Shown piece after piece: positions 43,501-52,586 of a stretch of 55,255 nt of DNA. Below the pieces are notes generated by a model. The model searched no databases and was not told the DNA's origin. It saw only the letters and a list, made by a program, of their open reading frames with translations. The translations under genes were made by a program, and so were the position numbers. This DNA comes from Alphaproteobacteria bacterium (GTDB lineage: Bacteria; Pseudomonadota; Alphaproteobacteria; Rickettsiales; JABDBP01). Numbering within the stretch: position 1 is the first letter of the stretch; each line of letters opens with the position of its first letter. The stretch is from the NCBI GenBank assembly GCA_013288565.1, contig JABDBP010000010.1, forward strand, positions 1 through 55,255, written 5' to 3'.

Positions 43501-44581
43501 TTTTCTAGCGCCGCTGGCAAACGATTTTGCCATATTGAATTTATTCCGCTACATCACTTTCAGATGCGGGGGTGCAGTTTTTACCGCGCTTTTGATAAGT
43601 TTCGTCTTCGGCCCGAGAATAATTATGGCTTTAAAAAAATGGCAGCAACACGGTCAGCCGATTCGCGAAGATGGCCCGGAGAGCCACCTCATCAGCAAAA
43701 AAGGTACGCCGACGATGGGTGGTTTGATCATATTGCTTTCGGTATTCGTCTCTACTTTGCTCTGGGCTGATTTATACAATCGCTACGTCTGGATTGTGCT
43801 GTTGATAACATTCGGATTCGGCCTCATCGGCCTGGCTGACGATTGTATGAAAGTCGCGAAAAAAAATCCGAAAGGTTTGCCAGGAAAATTGAAGCTACTA
43901 TTACAGGGGGGGTTGAGTCTGGCCGCCTGTATATGGATTCAGAATATCGCGCCCGCCGGGTACAGCTCGCATTTGGCGCTGCCATTTTTCAAAAACATAC
44001 TGATAGATTTGGGCTGGCTCTACCCGGTTTTTGCGATTCTTGTCATCGTCGGCAGTTCGAACGCAGTGAATCTGACTGACGGGTTGGATGGCCTGGCGAT
44101 TGTCCCAATAGCCATAGCCGCTGCGTGTTTTGCGTTGATCAGCTACCTGGTCGGCAACCTGGTTTTCGCTAACTATTTACAAATCCATCATGTGCCAGGA
44201 ACCGGGGAATTAGCGGTTTTGTTGGCGGGAATTGTGGGAGCTGGGATGGGATTTTTGTGGTTTAACGCGCAGCCAGCGAAAGTTTTCATGGGCGATGTCG
44301 GGAGCCTTTCGCTCGGTGGTGCGATTGGTGCTACGAGTGTGATAACCAAGCACGAACTGGTGTTGTTCATCATCGGCGGATTATTCGTTATGGAGGCGGT
44401 TTCCGTGATATTGCAGGTCGGCTCATATAAATTGCGCGGCGGAAAAAGAATATTCAGAATGGCACCAATCCACCATCATTTTGAAAAAATCGGCTGGCCG
44501 GAATCAACTGTGGTAGCGCGATTCTGGATTCTTGCCGTCATATTCGCGCTGCTCGGGCTTGCGACATTGAAGCTGAGATGA
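43490..44581 (+). CDS. mraY: Phospho-MurNAc-pentapeptide transferase MraY
   Basis: MraY makes lipid I at the inner membrane. The 363-residue protein has about ten hydrophobic segments and the family motifs [13 protein letters not shown] (about 64), [22 protein letters not shown] (catalytic Asp pair region), [13 protein letters not shown] (about 198), [11 protein letters not shown] (about 268) and [14 protein letters not shown] (about 325). One base separates its stop from the murD ATG. Confidence 0.97.
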   Translation: MLYNFLAPLANDFAILNLFRYITFRCGGAVFTALLISFVFGPRIIMALKKWQQHGQPIREDGPESHLISKKGTPTMGGLIILLSVFVSTLLWADLYNRYVWIVLLITFGFGLIGLADDCMKVAKKNPKGLPGKLKLLLQGGLSLAACIWIQNIAPAGYSSHLALPFFKNILIDLGWLYPVFAILVIVGSSNAVNLTDGLDGLAIVPIAIAAACFALISYLVGNLVFANYLQIHHVPGTGELAVLLAGIVGAGMGFLWFNAQPAKVFMGDVGSLSLGGAIGATSVITKHELVLFIIGGLFVMEAVSVILQVGSYKLRGGKRIFRMAPIHHHFEKIGWPESTVVARFWILAVIFALLGLATLKLR

Positions 44582-44582
44582 A

Positions 44583-45977
44583 ATGATCGCCCTTCCAGAA
44601 TTTGCAGGAAAAAAAGTCGCGGTGTTCGGATTGGGGAAATCTGGCAACGGAGCCATACGTGCACTTTCCGCGGGTGGGGCGGAAGTTTTCGCCTGGGACG
44701 ATGATGAAAGTGCCAGAAACCAATCGGTGAAGGAAAAATACCCTAGGGTCAAGCTAGAAGAGCCGGAAAAATGGCCGTGGGAAAAAATAAAAATACTAAT
44801 GCTAAGTCCCGGTGTGCCGCTCCATTTTCCCAAGCCGCACCGGGTTGTCTCCCTTGCTAAGGGCGCGGGTGCCGAAATCCTCTGCGACATAGAATTATTG
44901 TATCACGCGAATCCGGAATCAAAGTTTATTGGCGTCACCGGTACCAACGGTAAATCCACTACCACCGGGCTTATCCATCATATAATAACATCTGCCGGAA
45001 TCGAAGCAGAGATAGGAGGTAACATCGGAATTTCGGTGCTGGACCTAAAGGAATTGCCGCCGAATGGGATTTATGTGATCGAGGTTTCATCTTATCAACT
45101 GGACCTGCTGCACAAGACACGGTTTAATGTCGCAGTGCTTTTGAATGTCACGCCCGACCACATAGACCGGCACGGCGATATGAAGGGCTACGTCAATTCC
45201 AAGAAGCGGATTTTTCATAACCAGCGCGCAAGCGACAGAGCAATAATAGGTATCGACGACGAGAATTGTAGAGAAATCTTCTCGGATTTGCGGGAAAAGA
45301 ACGGTACAAAAATCATTACAATCTCAAATAAAACCGAGGCTAAAGGAGGCGTTTCCGCGTGCGGTGATTTTATTTATGACGATACGGCAAAAAGGGTAAA
45401 AAAGATAGAAATTGGTCCGCTACCTAATTTAATAGGGGAGCATAACCGGCAGAACATTGCCGCTGCTTTTGCCGTGTGCCGTAGCTTAGGAATCGGTGCG
45501 GAGAAAATCATAAACGCGGTGAAATCGTTCCCCGGCCTGGAGCATCGTACGCAGACGATCGCGGAAATTCGGGGCGTGAAATTCATCAACGACAGCAAGG
45601 CGACCAATGCCGAAGCAGCGGAAAAGGCCATATTATGCTTCGAAAATATTTTCTGGATTGCGGGAGGGTTGCCGAAAGAGGGTGGGATAAAACCGTTAGC
45701 GCCGCTGTTTCCGCGGATAAAACACGCGTTCCTGATCGGAAGCGCGCAGGCGGAATTCGCAGAAACTTTGCAGGGAAAAGTCCAATTCACCAAGTGTGGC
45801 GACTTGCAGACGGCGGTAGAATTCGCGGCCAAAGCCGCTTTCATCGATGGGAAAAAAAATCCGGTGGTGCTTTTGTCGCCGGCCTGTGCCTCGTTCGATC
45901 AGTTCAAGAATTTCGAGGAACGGGGGAAAAGGTTTGTCGAGTTGGTAAATAAACTAAAAAAGAAAGTTGGTGGATGA
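44583..45977 (+). CDS. murD: UDP-MurNAc-Ala-D-Glu synthetase MurD
   Basis: MurD adds D-glutamate to UDP-MurNAc-L-Ala. The 464-residue ligase has a Rossmann start VAVFGLGKSGNGAI, the P-loop VTGTNGKSTTTGLI (about 118), VIEVSSYQLD, LNVTPDHIDRHG and FINDSKATNAEA (about 337). It is the last gene before the inverted-repeat element that interrupts the otherwise tightly packed cluster. Confidence 0.96.
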   Translation: MIALPEFAGKKVAVFGLGKSGNGAIRALSAGGAEVFAWDDDESARNQSVKEKYPRVKLEEPEKWPWEKIKILMLSPGVPLHFPKPHRVVSLAKGAGAEILCDIELLYHANPESKFIGVTGTNGKSTTTGLIHHIITSAGIEAEIGGNIGISVLDLKELPPNGIYVIEVSSYQLDLLHKTRFNVAVLLNVTPDHIDRHGDMKGYVNSKKRIFHNQRASDRAIIGIDDENCREIFSDLREKNGTKIITISNKTEAKGGVSACGDFIYDDTAKRVKKIEIGPLPNLIGEHNRQNIAAAFAVCRSLGIGAEKIINAVKSFPGLEHRTQTIAEIRGVKFINDSKATNAEAAEKAILCFENIFWIAGGLPKEGGIKPLAPLFPRIKHAFLIGSAQAEFAETLQGKVQFTKCGDLQTAVEFAAKAAFIDGKKNPVVLLSPACASFDQFKNFEERGKRFVELVNKLKKKVGG

Positions 45978-45982
45978 TTAAC

Positions 45983-46258
45983 CTATAGCCATTCCCATTG
46001 ATATTTACACGATTTGCAGGAGGAGAAAATGAGTAAAGAGCAAGGAAAAATACTTTTTGGTAGTTTACCCTACCTAAAAGAATTTTTACGCCGCTATTTG
46101 CTCATTTTCTCCCCTGTCCTAAAGGATTGCGGCAGAAATCGCCAATTGCTGCGTCAAGAAGCTTGCAGGTATATTCCGACCTGCCTGCGCTTCTTTCCTA
46201 TCACTTGGCGATTTCTGCTCCGCAACAAATGAGTAAATATCAATGGGAATGACTATAG
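45983..46258. mobile_element. 276-bp inverted-repeat element between murD and ftsW (MITE-like)
   Basis: Terminal inverted repeats of 25 bp, CTATAGCCATTCCCATTG... (45983-46007) and its inverted copy (46234-46258), match at 24 of 25 positions. Inside are two long hairpins: 46022-46112, whose outer arms GGAGAAAATGAG / CTCATTTTCTCC are exact, and 46127-46225, with arms TTGCGGCAGAAATCGCCAA / TTGGCGATTTCTGC-TCCGCAA and an inner GAAGC...GCTTC stem. A 67-codon ORF at 46029-46232 has an excellent AGGAGGAG ribosome site, but its SD and ATG lie in the first hairpin arm and its sequence is a by-product of palindromes, so I do not call it a gene. The ftsW start lies in the right repeat. No clear target duplication was seen. 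It may instead be an inverted duplication of the ftsW leader. Confidence 0.75.
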
Positions 46259-47397
46259 ACCGCACGAATACGAGTTTCCTGGGCAAATGGTGGTGGAGTA
46301 TCGACCGATATTCGGTGATCTGCATTTTTCTTATGCTTGCCTTAAGCGCAGTGCTGATAATGGCTTCCAGTCCATCGGTTGCCGTGCGCATAGGGTTTGA
46401 ATCGTTTTATTTCATCGAGCGGCAGATGGCTTTCATCGTGATGGCGTTTGTGGTGATATTTGCGATTTCACTACTTTCACCAAACATCATCCGGCGTCTA
46501 GCGGTGGCCGGATTCGCCGTATGCTACGCGCTGCTTATTGCCGTGCTTTTCACCGGCATTGAGGTTAAGGGTGCAAAACGTTGGATCGCGCTTGATGGAT
46601 TTTCCCTTCAGCCCTCAGAATTTATCAAGACTTTCCTGGTGGTGACGATTGCCGGGCTGCTGGCAAAACACTGCGAGCGTCCACTGCTGCAAAAATTCCG
46701 CATTCCTTTCGCGCTTTACGTGATGACCTGCTTCGCGCTGATATTAGAGCCGGATTTCGGCATGACGGTGGGCATCACGCTGGTATTCGCAAGCCAGCTT
46801 TTCATTGCCGGGTTGCCGTTTCTGTGGATCGCGGCTATGGCGGCTCTCAGTATTATCGGCGGCATCGGCGCATATTTTTTCCTACCGCACGTGACGCAGC
46901 GGATAAACAATTTCCTCGACCCGGCGAGCGGCGATAATTACCAGATTTCTAAGTCGCTCCAGGCTTTTTCCAGTGGCGGATTATACGGACGCGGCCCGGG
47001 CGAAGGAGTGGTAAAACACTCCCTGCCTGACGCCCACACTGATTTCATTTTCGCTGTGGCGGGCGAGGAATTGGGGATGATAACCTGCATCGCCATTATA
47101 CTGCTTTTCGCATTCGTGGTGATACGCGGATTGGCGCGGCTGACCAAGGAGGAAAATGTGTTCGTAACTTACGCAGTTTCCGGATTGCTGATCCAATTCG
47201 GGATGCAGGCGATTATCAATATGAGTTCGACGATGAGCCTGATTCCGACCAAGGGGATGACGCTGCCGCTAATCAGCTACGGCGGTTCCTCGATGCTTTC
47301 GGTGGCACTTTCGCTTGGGATGATTCTGGCGCTGACCAGGCGGCGCTATGGTGCGAAAGAGCCGAAGTCCGGTGGTTGGCACCGGGAAGTCACATGA
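46243..47397 (+). CDS. ftsW: Septal peptidoglycan polymerase FtsW
   Basis: FtsW is the SEDS-family glycosyltransferase of the divisome, partner of FtsI. The 384-residue polytopic protein begins MGMTIDRTNTSFLGKWWWSI; LGRWWW-type text at this place is usual for alphaproteobacterial FtsW. Other marks are KGAKRWIALDGFSLQPSEFIK (about 105) and LPLISYGGSS (about 342). A stop 9 bases upstream leaves ATG 46243 or 46249 as start, both inside the right terminal repeat of the element. The second gives the more natural N-terminus. No clear ribosome site. Overlaps murG by 4 bases. Confidence 0.94.
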   Translation: MGMTIDRTNTSFLGKWWWSIDRYSVICIFLMLALSAVLIMASSPSVAVRIGFESFYFIERQMAFIVMAFVVIFAISLLSPNIIRRLAVAGFAVCYALLIAVLFTGIEVKGAKRWIALDGFSLQPSEFIKTFLVVTIAGLLAKHCERPLLQKFRIPFALYVMTCFALILEPDFGMTVGITLVFASQLFIAGLPFLWIAAMAALSIIGGIGAYFFLPHVTQRINNFLDPASGDNYQISKSLQAFSSGGLYGRGPGEGVVKHSLPDAHTDFIFAVAGEELGMITCIAIILLFAFVVIRGLARLTKEENVFVTYAVSGLLIQFGMQAIINMSSTMSLIPTKGMTLPLISYGGSSMLSVALSLGMILALTRRRYGAKEPKSGGWHREVT

Positions 47398-48482
47398 AAT
47401 TTTTCTTAAGCTCCGGCGGTACTGGCGGGCACATATTCCCGGCGGAGGCTTTGGCGGAGGAGCTAATCCAGCGCGGGCACGAAGTAATTTTTATCACTGA
47501 CGAAAGATATAAAAATTACGATGGCAGCGAAAAAAAATTCCGTATCGAAAAAATCCCTACGGCAACACTGAAGGGAGGAGTTTTTAGCAAGCTAAAGGCC
47601 CTGACGAAAATTTTTTTTGGCATAATGGTTGCCTTGAAAATTCTCGTGCGCAATCGCGGCGGTGTTGTTATTGGATTCGGCGGATACCCTTCATTCCCGG
47701 CAATCATCGCGGCAAGAATTTTGAGCTTAAAAATAATAATCCACGAGCAGAATGCGGTGCTGGGAATCGCTAATCGTGCACTTGCCCCATTGGCTGACAT
47801 TATCGCAACTTCATTTCTTGAAGTGCGTGACATCACCGTAGGAAATGCCCGGAAAATCTGCTATATCGGCAACCCGGTGCGGGGAGCAATCGCGGAGGTT
47901 CACGACCGTCCCTATCCAGAAATCGACAAAAATCTTAATATCCTAGTCATCGGCGGGAGCCTGGGTGCAACAATATTTTCTGACGTGGTTCCGGCGGCGC
48001 TGGCAAAACTTGAGCCCGGAATCCGGAAAAAAATCAAAATCTCACAGCAGGCAAGGGCAGAGGATGTTGAGCGGGTGAAAAAAAATTATGCGGAAATAGG
48101 CATTATTGCCGAGGTCGAAAATTTTTTCACCGATGTGCCAAAACGATTAGCAGCAGCGCATCTGGTGATCGCGCGCGCCGGGGCTTCCACCGTAGTGGAA
48201 CTGGCGGTCGCCGGCAGACCGTCAATACTAGTACCATACCCGGATTCCAAGGGCGATCATCAGTTATATAATGCCCGCAGTCTGGAAAAAATCGGCGGCG
48301 CTTGGGTGGTCGAGCAGCAGAATTTCACTCCTGAAGCCCTAGCTTTCCGGCTGGAAACAATCATAATGAACCCGGAGCCGTTGCTTCTTGCGGCGGAAAA
48401 TGCGAAAAAGGCGGCGGGATTAAAAGCGGCGGAAAAGTTAGCCGCCCTTGCAGAAAAATTGGGCGCGGAGAAATTATGCTGA
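47394..48482 (+). CDS. murG: Lipid II synthase MurG
   Basis: MurG adds GlcNAc to lipid I on the cytoplasmic face. The 362-residue GT28 enzyme starts MKFFLSSGGTGGHIFPA (the first G-loop) and has VVIGFGGYPSFPAIIAA (about 90), IIHEQNAVLGIANR and IARAGASTVVELAVAGRPSILVPYP (about 262), the UDP-GlcNAc site. The start at 47394 (ATGA with the ftsW stop) is preferred over an ATG 18 bases upstream. Confidence 0.96.
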   Translation: MKFFLSSGGTGGHIFPAEALAEELIQRGHEVIFITDERYKNYDGSEKKFRIEKIPTATLKGGVFSKLKALTKIFFGIMVALKILVRNRGGVVIGFGGYPSFPAIIAARILSLKIIIHEQNAVLGIANRALAPLADIIATSFLEVRDITVGNARKICYIGNPVRGAIAEVHDRPYPEIDKNLNILVIGGSLGATIFSDVVPAALAKLEPGIRKKIKISQQARAEDVERVKKNYAEIGIIAEVENFFTDVPKRLAAAHLVIARAGASTVVELAVAGRPSILVPYPDSKGDHQLYNARSLEKIGGAWVVEQQNFTPEALAFRLETIIMNPEPLLLAAENAKKAAGLKAAEKLAALAEKLGAEKLC

Positions 48483-49918
48483 AAAATGATTCCGGCAATG
48501 CCATGCCGCTAGAAGTTGGCATCATTCATCTGGTCGGCATCGGTGGTATCGGCATGAGTGGCATCGCGGAGATTCTCCATAATCTTGGCTACCGCGTGAA
48601 AGGCTCAGACATCGCGGAATCAGGCAATGTCGAGCGGCTCAGGAAAATGGGAATCGAGGTCACCATCGGTCATCGTGCGGAGAATGTTGCGGACGCCGCG
48701 GCAGTAGTGATTTCATCGGCGGTGAAAGAGGACAACCCGGAAGTAATCTTTGCGCGTGAGAAAAAAATTCCGGTGGTAAAACGCGCGGAAATGCTGGCGG
48801 AAATCACGCGACTCAAATCCTGCGTTGCTATCGCCGGAACACATGGTAAAACCACTACAACCGCAATGGCTGCAGCGCTGTTTACCTCAGCTGGCCTTGA
48901 TCCCACTGTCATCAATGGCGGTATAATAAATGCCTATGGTACCAATGCATATCTCGGCCGAGGCGACTGGATGGTGGTGGAAGCCGACGAATCGGACGGC
49001 ACATTCATCAGGATTCCCGCTACCGTCGGTGTCATTACCAACATCGACCCGGAACATTTGGATTTTTATGGCAGCTTCGCGGGGGTAAAAAAAGCGTTCC
49101 GCACATTCATCGAGAATCTGCCGTTTTACGGATTCGCGGTGGCCTGCGCCGATCATAAAGTGGTGAAAAAAATCGTCGCGCAAATTACCGACCGGCGCAT
49201 ATATACATACAGCGTGAAATCGCCGGCGGACGTGCGTGCCCGCCGGATCAAAAGCACAGTCACTGGCTCGGTTTACGACGCAGAAATTTCTGCGCGGCTC
49301 ACTGGCGCGGAACCGAAAATATTAAAAAACATCCACCTGAACATCCCAGGAATCCACAATGTGCAGAATTCACTCAGCGTAATCACCATCGCTGCCGCGC
49401 TGAAAATTCCAGATAGCGTTATATACGAAACTTTTGCCAATTTCCGGGGCGTTAAGCGGCGTTTCACCGTCACCGGCGAGGCGGGTGGCATCACCGTCAT
49501 CGATGATTACGGGCATCATCCGCGCGAAATAGCGGCGACTTTGCAAGCCGCGCGCGATGTGGTGAAAACCAGGGGTGAGGGTAGGATAATTGCGGTGATG
49601 CAGCCGCATAGGTTCTCGCGCCTCCGCGATTTATGGAACGAATTCGCACTATGTTTCAGTGATGCCGATGAAATAATCATCGCTGAGGTTTACGCTGCCG
49701 GCGAGCAACCGATTTCCGGCATCACAAGCAACGAATTGATAAAAAACGTCGCGGACAAAACCGGAAAAAAACCGCATGCTTTGAATGGCGAAAAAGATTT
49801 GCCGGAATTGATTAGCCGCATCGCTAGACCCGGGGATTTAGTGGTTTGCCTGGGTGCCGGAAATATAACCTACTGGGCGAACGCACTTCCCGATAACTTA
49901 AAAAAATGCAAAGTTTGA
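48476..49918 (+). CDS. murC: UDP-MurNAc-alanine ligase MurC
   Basis: MurC adds L-alanine to UDP-MurNAc. The 480-residue ligase has HLVGIGGIGMSGIAEIL (about 18), GSDIAESGN, the P-loop AIAGTHGKTTTTAMAA (about 119), VEADESDGTF and DDYGHHPREIAATL (about 343). It overlaps murG by 7 bases and murB by 13. Confidence 0.97.
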   Translation: MLKNDSGNAMPLEVGIIHLVGIGGIGMSGIAEILHNLGYRVKGSDIAESGNVERLRKMGIEVTIGHRAENVADAAAVVISSAVKEDNPEVIFAREKKIPVVKRAEMLAEITRLKSCVAIAGTHGKTTTTAMAAALFTSAGLDPTVINGGIINAYGTNAYLGRGDWMVVEADESDGTFIRIPATVGVITNIDPEHLDFYGSFAGVKKAFRTFIENLPFYGFAVACADHKVVKKIVAQITDRRIYTYSVKSPADVRARRIKSTVTGSVYDAEISARLTGAEPKILKNIHLNIPGIHNVQNSLSVITIAAALKIPDSVIYETFANFRGVKRRFTVTGEAGGITVIDDYGHHPREIAATLQAARDVVKTRGEGRIIAVMQPHRFSRLRDLWNEFALCFSDADEIIIAEVYAAGEQPISGITSNELIKNVADKTGKKPHALNGEKDLPELISRIARPGDLVVCLGAGNITYWANALPDNLKKCKV

Positions 49919-50805
49919 TCGGGAAATTGCCGCGAGTGCGCGGACAATATCGAGAAAACGTCGAGCTTTCGCGAGTCAACTGGTTCAACATCGGCGGCCC
50001 GGCTGAGGTGGTTTTCAAGCCTGCTGATGTTGAAGATTTAAGGTTTTTTCTGAAGGAAAAGGCGGAGAATATTCCGGTGACGGTGATTGGCGTTGGGTCG
50101 AATTTATTAGTGCGCGACGCCGGGATTACTGGCGTAGTGATAAGGCTTGGGCGAGGTTTTGCGGCAATCGAAGCTAAGGGTGAAGAAATCATTGCTGAGG
50201 CTGGCGCGCTTGATGCGAACGTTGCAGCATTCGCTGCGGAAAAGAACGTCTCGGGGCTCGAGTTTTTATCAGGAATTCCGGGGACGATCGGCGGGGCCTT
50301 GGCGATGAATGCCGGGGCGTATGGAACGGAAATTTCCAATGTTTTTATTTCGGCGGAAGCGGTGGATGGGCATGGTGGAAAGCATGAAATTCCGGCGGAA
50401 AAAATTGGATTTTCCTATAGGAAAAATTCAATTCCGAAAGATTGGATTTTCATCAGCACCAGGCTTAAAGGAAAACTCGGCGATAAGGAAAAAATCCTGG
50501 ACAGAATGCGGGAAATTGCGAAATCACGCGAGGAAACGCAACCTATCCGCACGCGCACTAGCGGCTCCACTTTCAAGAATCCGCCCGGTATGAAAGCATG
50601 GGAATTGGTAGAGAAATCCGGATGCCGGGGTTTAAAGATCGGCGGTGCGCAAGTTTCGGAGAAGCATTGCAATTTTTTTATCAATAACGGTGGTGCAACC
50701 GCGCACGATATGGAAGAATTATTCGCAGAAGTACAAAAAAGGGTATTGGAAAAAACCGGAATTTCTTTAGAATTGGAAATTAAAATAGTGGGAAAATATG
50801 CCTAA
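49906..50805 (+). CDS. murB: UDP-MurNAc dehydrogenase MurB
   Basis: MurB, an FAD enzyme, reduces enolpyruvyl-UDP-GlcNAc. The 299-residue protein has NWFNIGGPAEVVFKP (about 26), VIGVGSNLLVRDAG (about 64), GIPGTIGGALAMNAGAYG (about 124; FAD region) and the catalytic Ser in RTSGSTFKNPPG (about 220). The C-terminus HCNFFINNGGATA is typical. Overlaps murC and ddl. Confidence 0.96.
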   Translation: MQSLIGKLPRVRGQYRENVELSRVNWFNIGGPAEVVFKPADVEDLRFFLKEKAENIPVTVIGVGSNLLVRDAGITGVVIRLGRGFAAIEAKGEEIIAEAGALDANVAAFAAEKNVSGLEFLSGIPGTIGGALAMNAGAYGTEISNVFISAEAVDGHGGKHEIPAEKIGFSYRKNSIPKDWIFISTRLKGKLGDKEKILDRMREIAKSREETQPIRTRTSGSTFKNPPGMKAWELVEKSGCRGLKIGGAQVSEKHCNFFINNGGATAHDMEELFAEVQKRVLEKTGISLELEIKIVGKYA

Positions 50806-51724
50806 ACACGTTGCAGTATTGATGGGTGGAATGAGCAAGGAGCGCGAGGTTTCGCTCTCGACCGGCGAAGGTGTGGTGAAGCATTTGACTGAGATGGGTT
50901 ATAAAGTGACGGCCATTGATATGGATGAAAACGTGGCGGAGAAGCTGAAAAAAGCAAAACCAGACGTCGCATTCATCGCGTTGCACGGAACTTATGGCGA
51001 AGATGGCCGGATCCAGGGGCTTTTGGAGATAATGAAAATCCCATACACCCATTCTGGCTTCCTGGCTTCGGCGGTGGCGATGGAGAAAAACATCGCCAAG
51101 AAATTCTTCATCGATGCCGGGATTACGATGCCGCCGGGGAAATTATATGAAGTGGAAGAATTGTTCGTGCTAGCGCGGAAGAAAAAGTTGCCGATGAAAA
51201 AACCATTCGTGGTGAAACCGGTGAACAATGGGTCTTCCGTCGGGGTGTTTATTTTTCATAAAAAAGATAAATTTGTTTTCCGCGAAAAAGACTGGGAATA
51301 TGGGCCTTATGCGCTGGTAGAGAAATATATTCCGGGCCGCGAACTTGCATGTGCGGTGCTAGATGGAAAAGCCATAGGCGTCATAGAGTTACGGCCCCAT
51401 AAAGGATTTTACGATTATCAAGCGAAATATACCGCCGGGAAGACACTGCATCTGATGCCGGCGCCGATTCATCCTAAGGCCTATAAACAAGTTATGAACA
51501 TGGCGGAAAAAGCGCATCAGGCTCTTGGTTGTCGCGGCGTCACGCGCGCGGATTTCCGCTATGACGACACGAACGGTGAACCGGGGAAATTGTATTTACT
51601 GGAGGTGAATACCCACCCAGGTATGACGCCCTTGTCACTGGTACCGGAAATCGCCGCCCATGCGGGAATCAGCTTCGACGAATTGCTTGAACGGCTTGTG
51701 AAATCTGCCAAAATGGACATATAA
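50798..51724 (+). CDS. ddl: D-alanine-D-alanine ligase
   Basis: Ddl makes the dipeptide used by MurF. The 308-residue ATP-grasp enzyme has VLMGGMSKEREVSLSTG (about 6), ALHGTYGEDGRIQGLLE (about 60), FVVKPVNNGSSVGVF (ATP site) and YLLEVNTHPGMTPLSLVPEIA (metal ligands, about 266). The Tyr in GTYGEDG is in place. It follows murB with an 8-base overlap. Confidence 0.96.
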   Translation: MPKHVAVLMGGMSKEREVSLSTGEGVVKHLTEMGYKVTAIDMDENVAEKLKKAKPDVAFIALHGTYGEDGRIQGLLEIMKIPYTHSGFLASAVAMEKNIAKKFFIDAGITMPPGKLYEVEELFVLARKKKLPMKKPFVVKPVNNGSSVGVFIFHKKDKFVFREKDWEYGPYALVEKYIPGRELACAVLDGKAIGVIELRPHKGFYDYQAKYTAGKTLHLMPAPIHPKAYKQVMNMAEKAHQALGCRGVTRADFRYDDTNGEPGKLYLLEVNTHPGMTPLSLVPEIAAHAGISFDELLERLVKSAKMDI

Positions 51725-51755
51725 GCGGGAGTATCCCGTAAATAATTTTGGTGAT

Positions 51756-52586
51756 ATGCCACGCAAGAAAAACCGTGATTTTCGTAAGAAGGCCGAGCGC
51801 ATATCGTTCATGCGCCGCCATCGCATTGCGTTTCGCCGCGCTACTTTCGCGCTGGCGGCCTTTATGGTTGTCACAGTGCTGTTTTCTGGTTGGCGGATGT
51901 GGGAATCTGGCTATGCCGGTAAAACCTGGCTTCTGCTCGCCGCAAAAATGGAAAATGCGGAGTATCGTGCCGCCGCTACGCTTGGACTTTGTCTAAAAAA
52001 CGTTTATATCCGTGGCGAGAAATACGCCAGCGCAAAGGAAATAATGCAGGCGGCGCTTTTAAAAAAAAACCAGCCAATCTTCGCAGTAAATATACGTGGG
52101 GTCAAAAGTCGCATCGAGGAATTGGATTGGGTTGAAAGTGCTGATGTCGAGCGGCAAATCCCCGATTCGTTGCATATCAGCATAACCGAGAAAAAACCGG
52201 CGGCGGTTTGGCAGCACAAGGGCAAATTTGCGCTGGTTGATGATAAAGGCGAGGTGATTTCGCGCGAACATATTGACGAATTCCCCAACTTACCGCAGGT
52301 GGTGGGAGATGAGGCCAACAGCGATGCCGGAAGAATCCTCTCCGCCTTGAAAAGCCAGCCGGAACTGGCGGAAAAAGTGGCGGCCATCATCCGCATCGGT
52401 GGCAGGCGGTGGAATTTAAAATTGAAAAATAACGTGGAAATATTACTGCCAGAAGATGCTGGCCTGGAACAGAGCCTTACCGCACTAGCCGAGCTAGATA
52501 AGAGAAAACAATTGCTGGAACGCAAGATAAAATCGGTCGATCTGCGGCTGCCGGACCGGGTTTTTATCAGGCAGGCGAATGGTTAA
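51756..52586 (+). CDS. ftsQ: Cell division protein FtsQ
   Basis: FtsQ is a bitopic divisome scaffold. The 276-residue protein has a basic cytoplasmic tail (MPRKKNRDFRKKAERISFMRR), one membrane helix (about 28-47), a POTRA domain (VYIRGEKYASAKEIMQAALL, then DWVESADVERQIPDSLHISI near 127) and the FtsQ beta domain with LPQVVGDEA and IKSVDLRLPDRVFIR at the end. It overlaps ftsA by 8 bases. Confidence 0.94.
   Translation: MPRKKNRDFRKKAERISFMRRHRIAFRRATFALAAFMVVTVLFSGWRMWESGYAGKTWLLLAAKMENAEYRAAATLGLCLKNVYIRGEKYASAKEIMQAALLKKNQPIFAVNIRGVKSRIEELDWVESADVERQIPDSLHISITEKKPAAVWQHKGKFALVDDKGEVISREHIDEFPNLPQVVGDEANSDAGRILSALKSQPELAEKVAAIIRIGGRRWNLKLKNNVEILLPEDAGLEQSLTALAELDKRKQLLERKIKSVDLRLPDRVFIRQANG

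Noticed and set aside
46014-46232. Open frame inside the murD-ftsW element with a strong ribosome site
   Set aside because: Its sequence follows from overlapping palindromes, the start is buried in a hairpin arm and the product has no recognisable features. It is described within the element instead of as a CDS.
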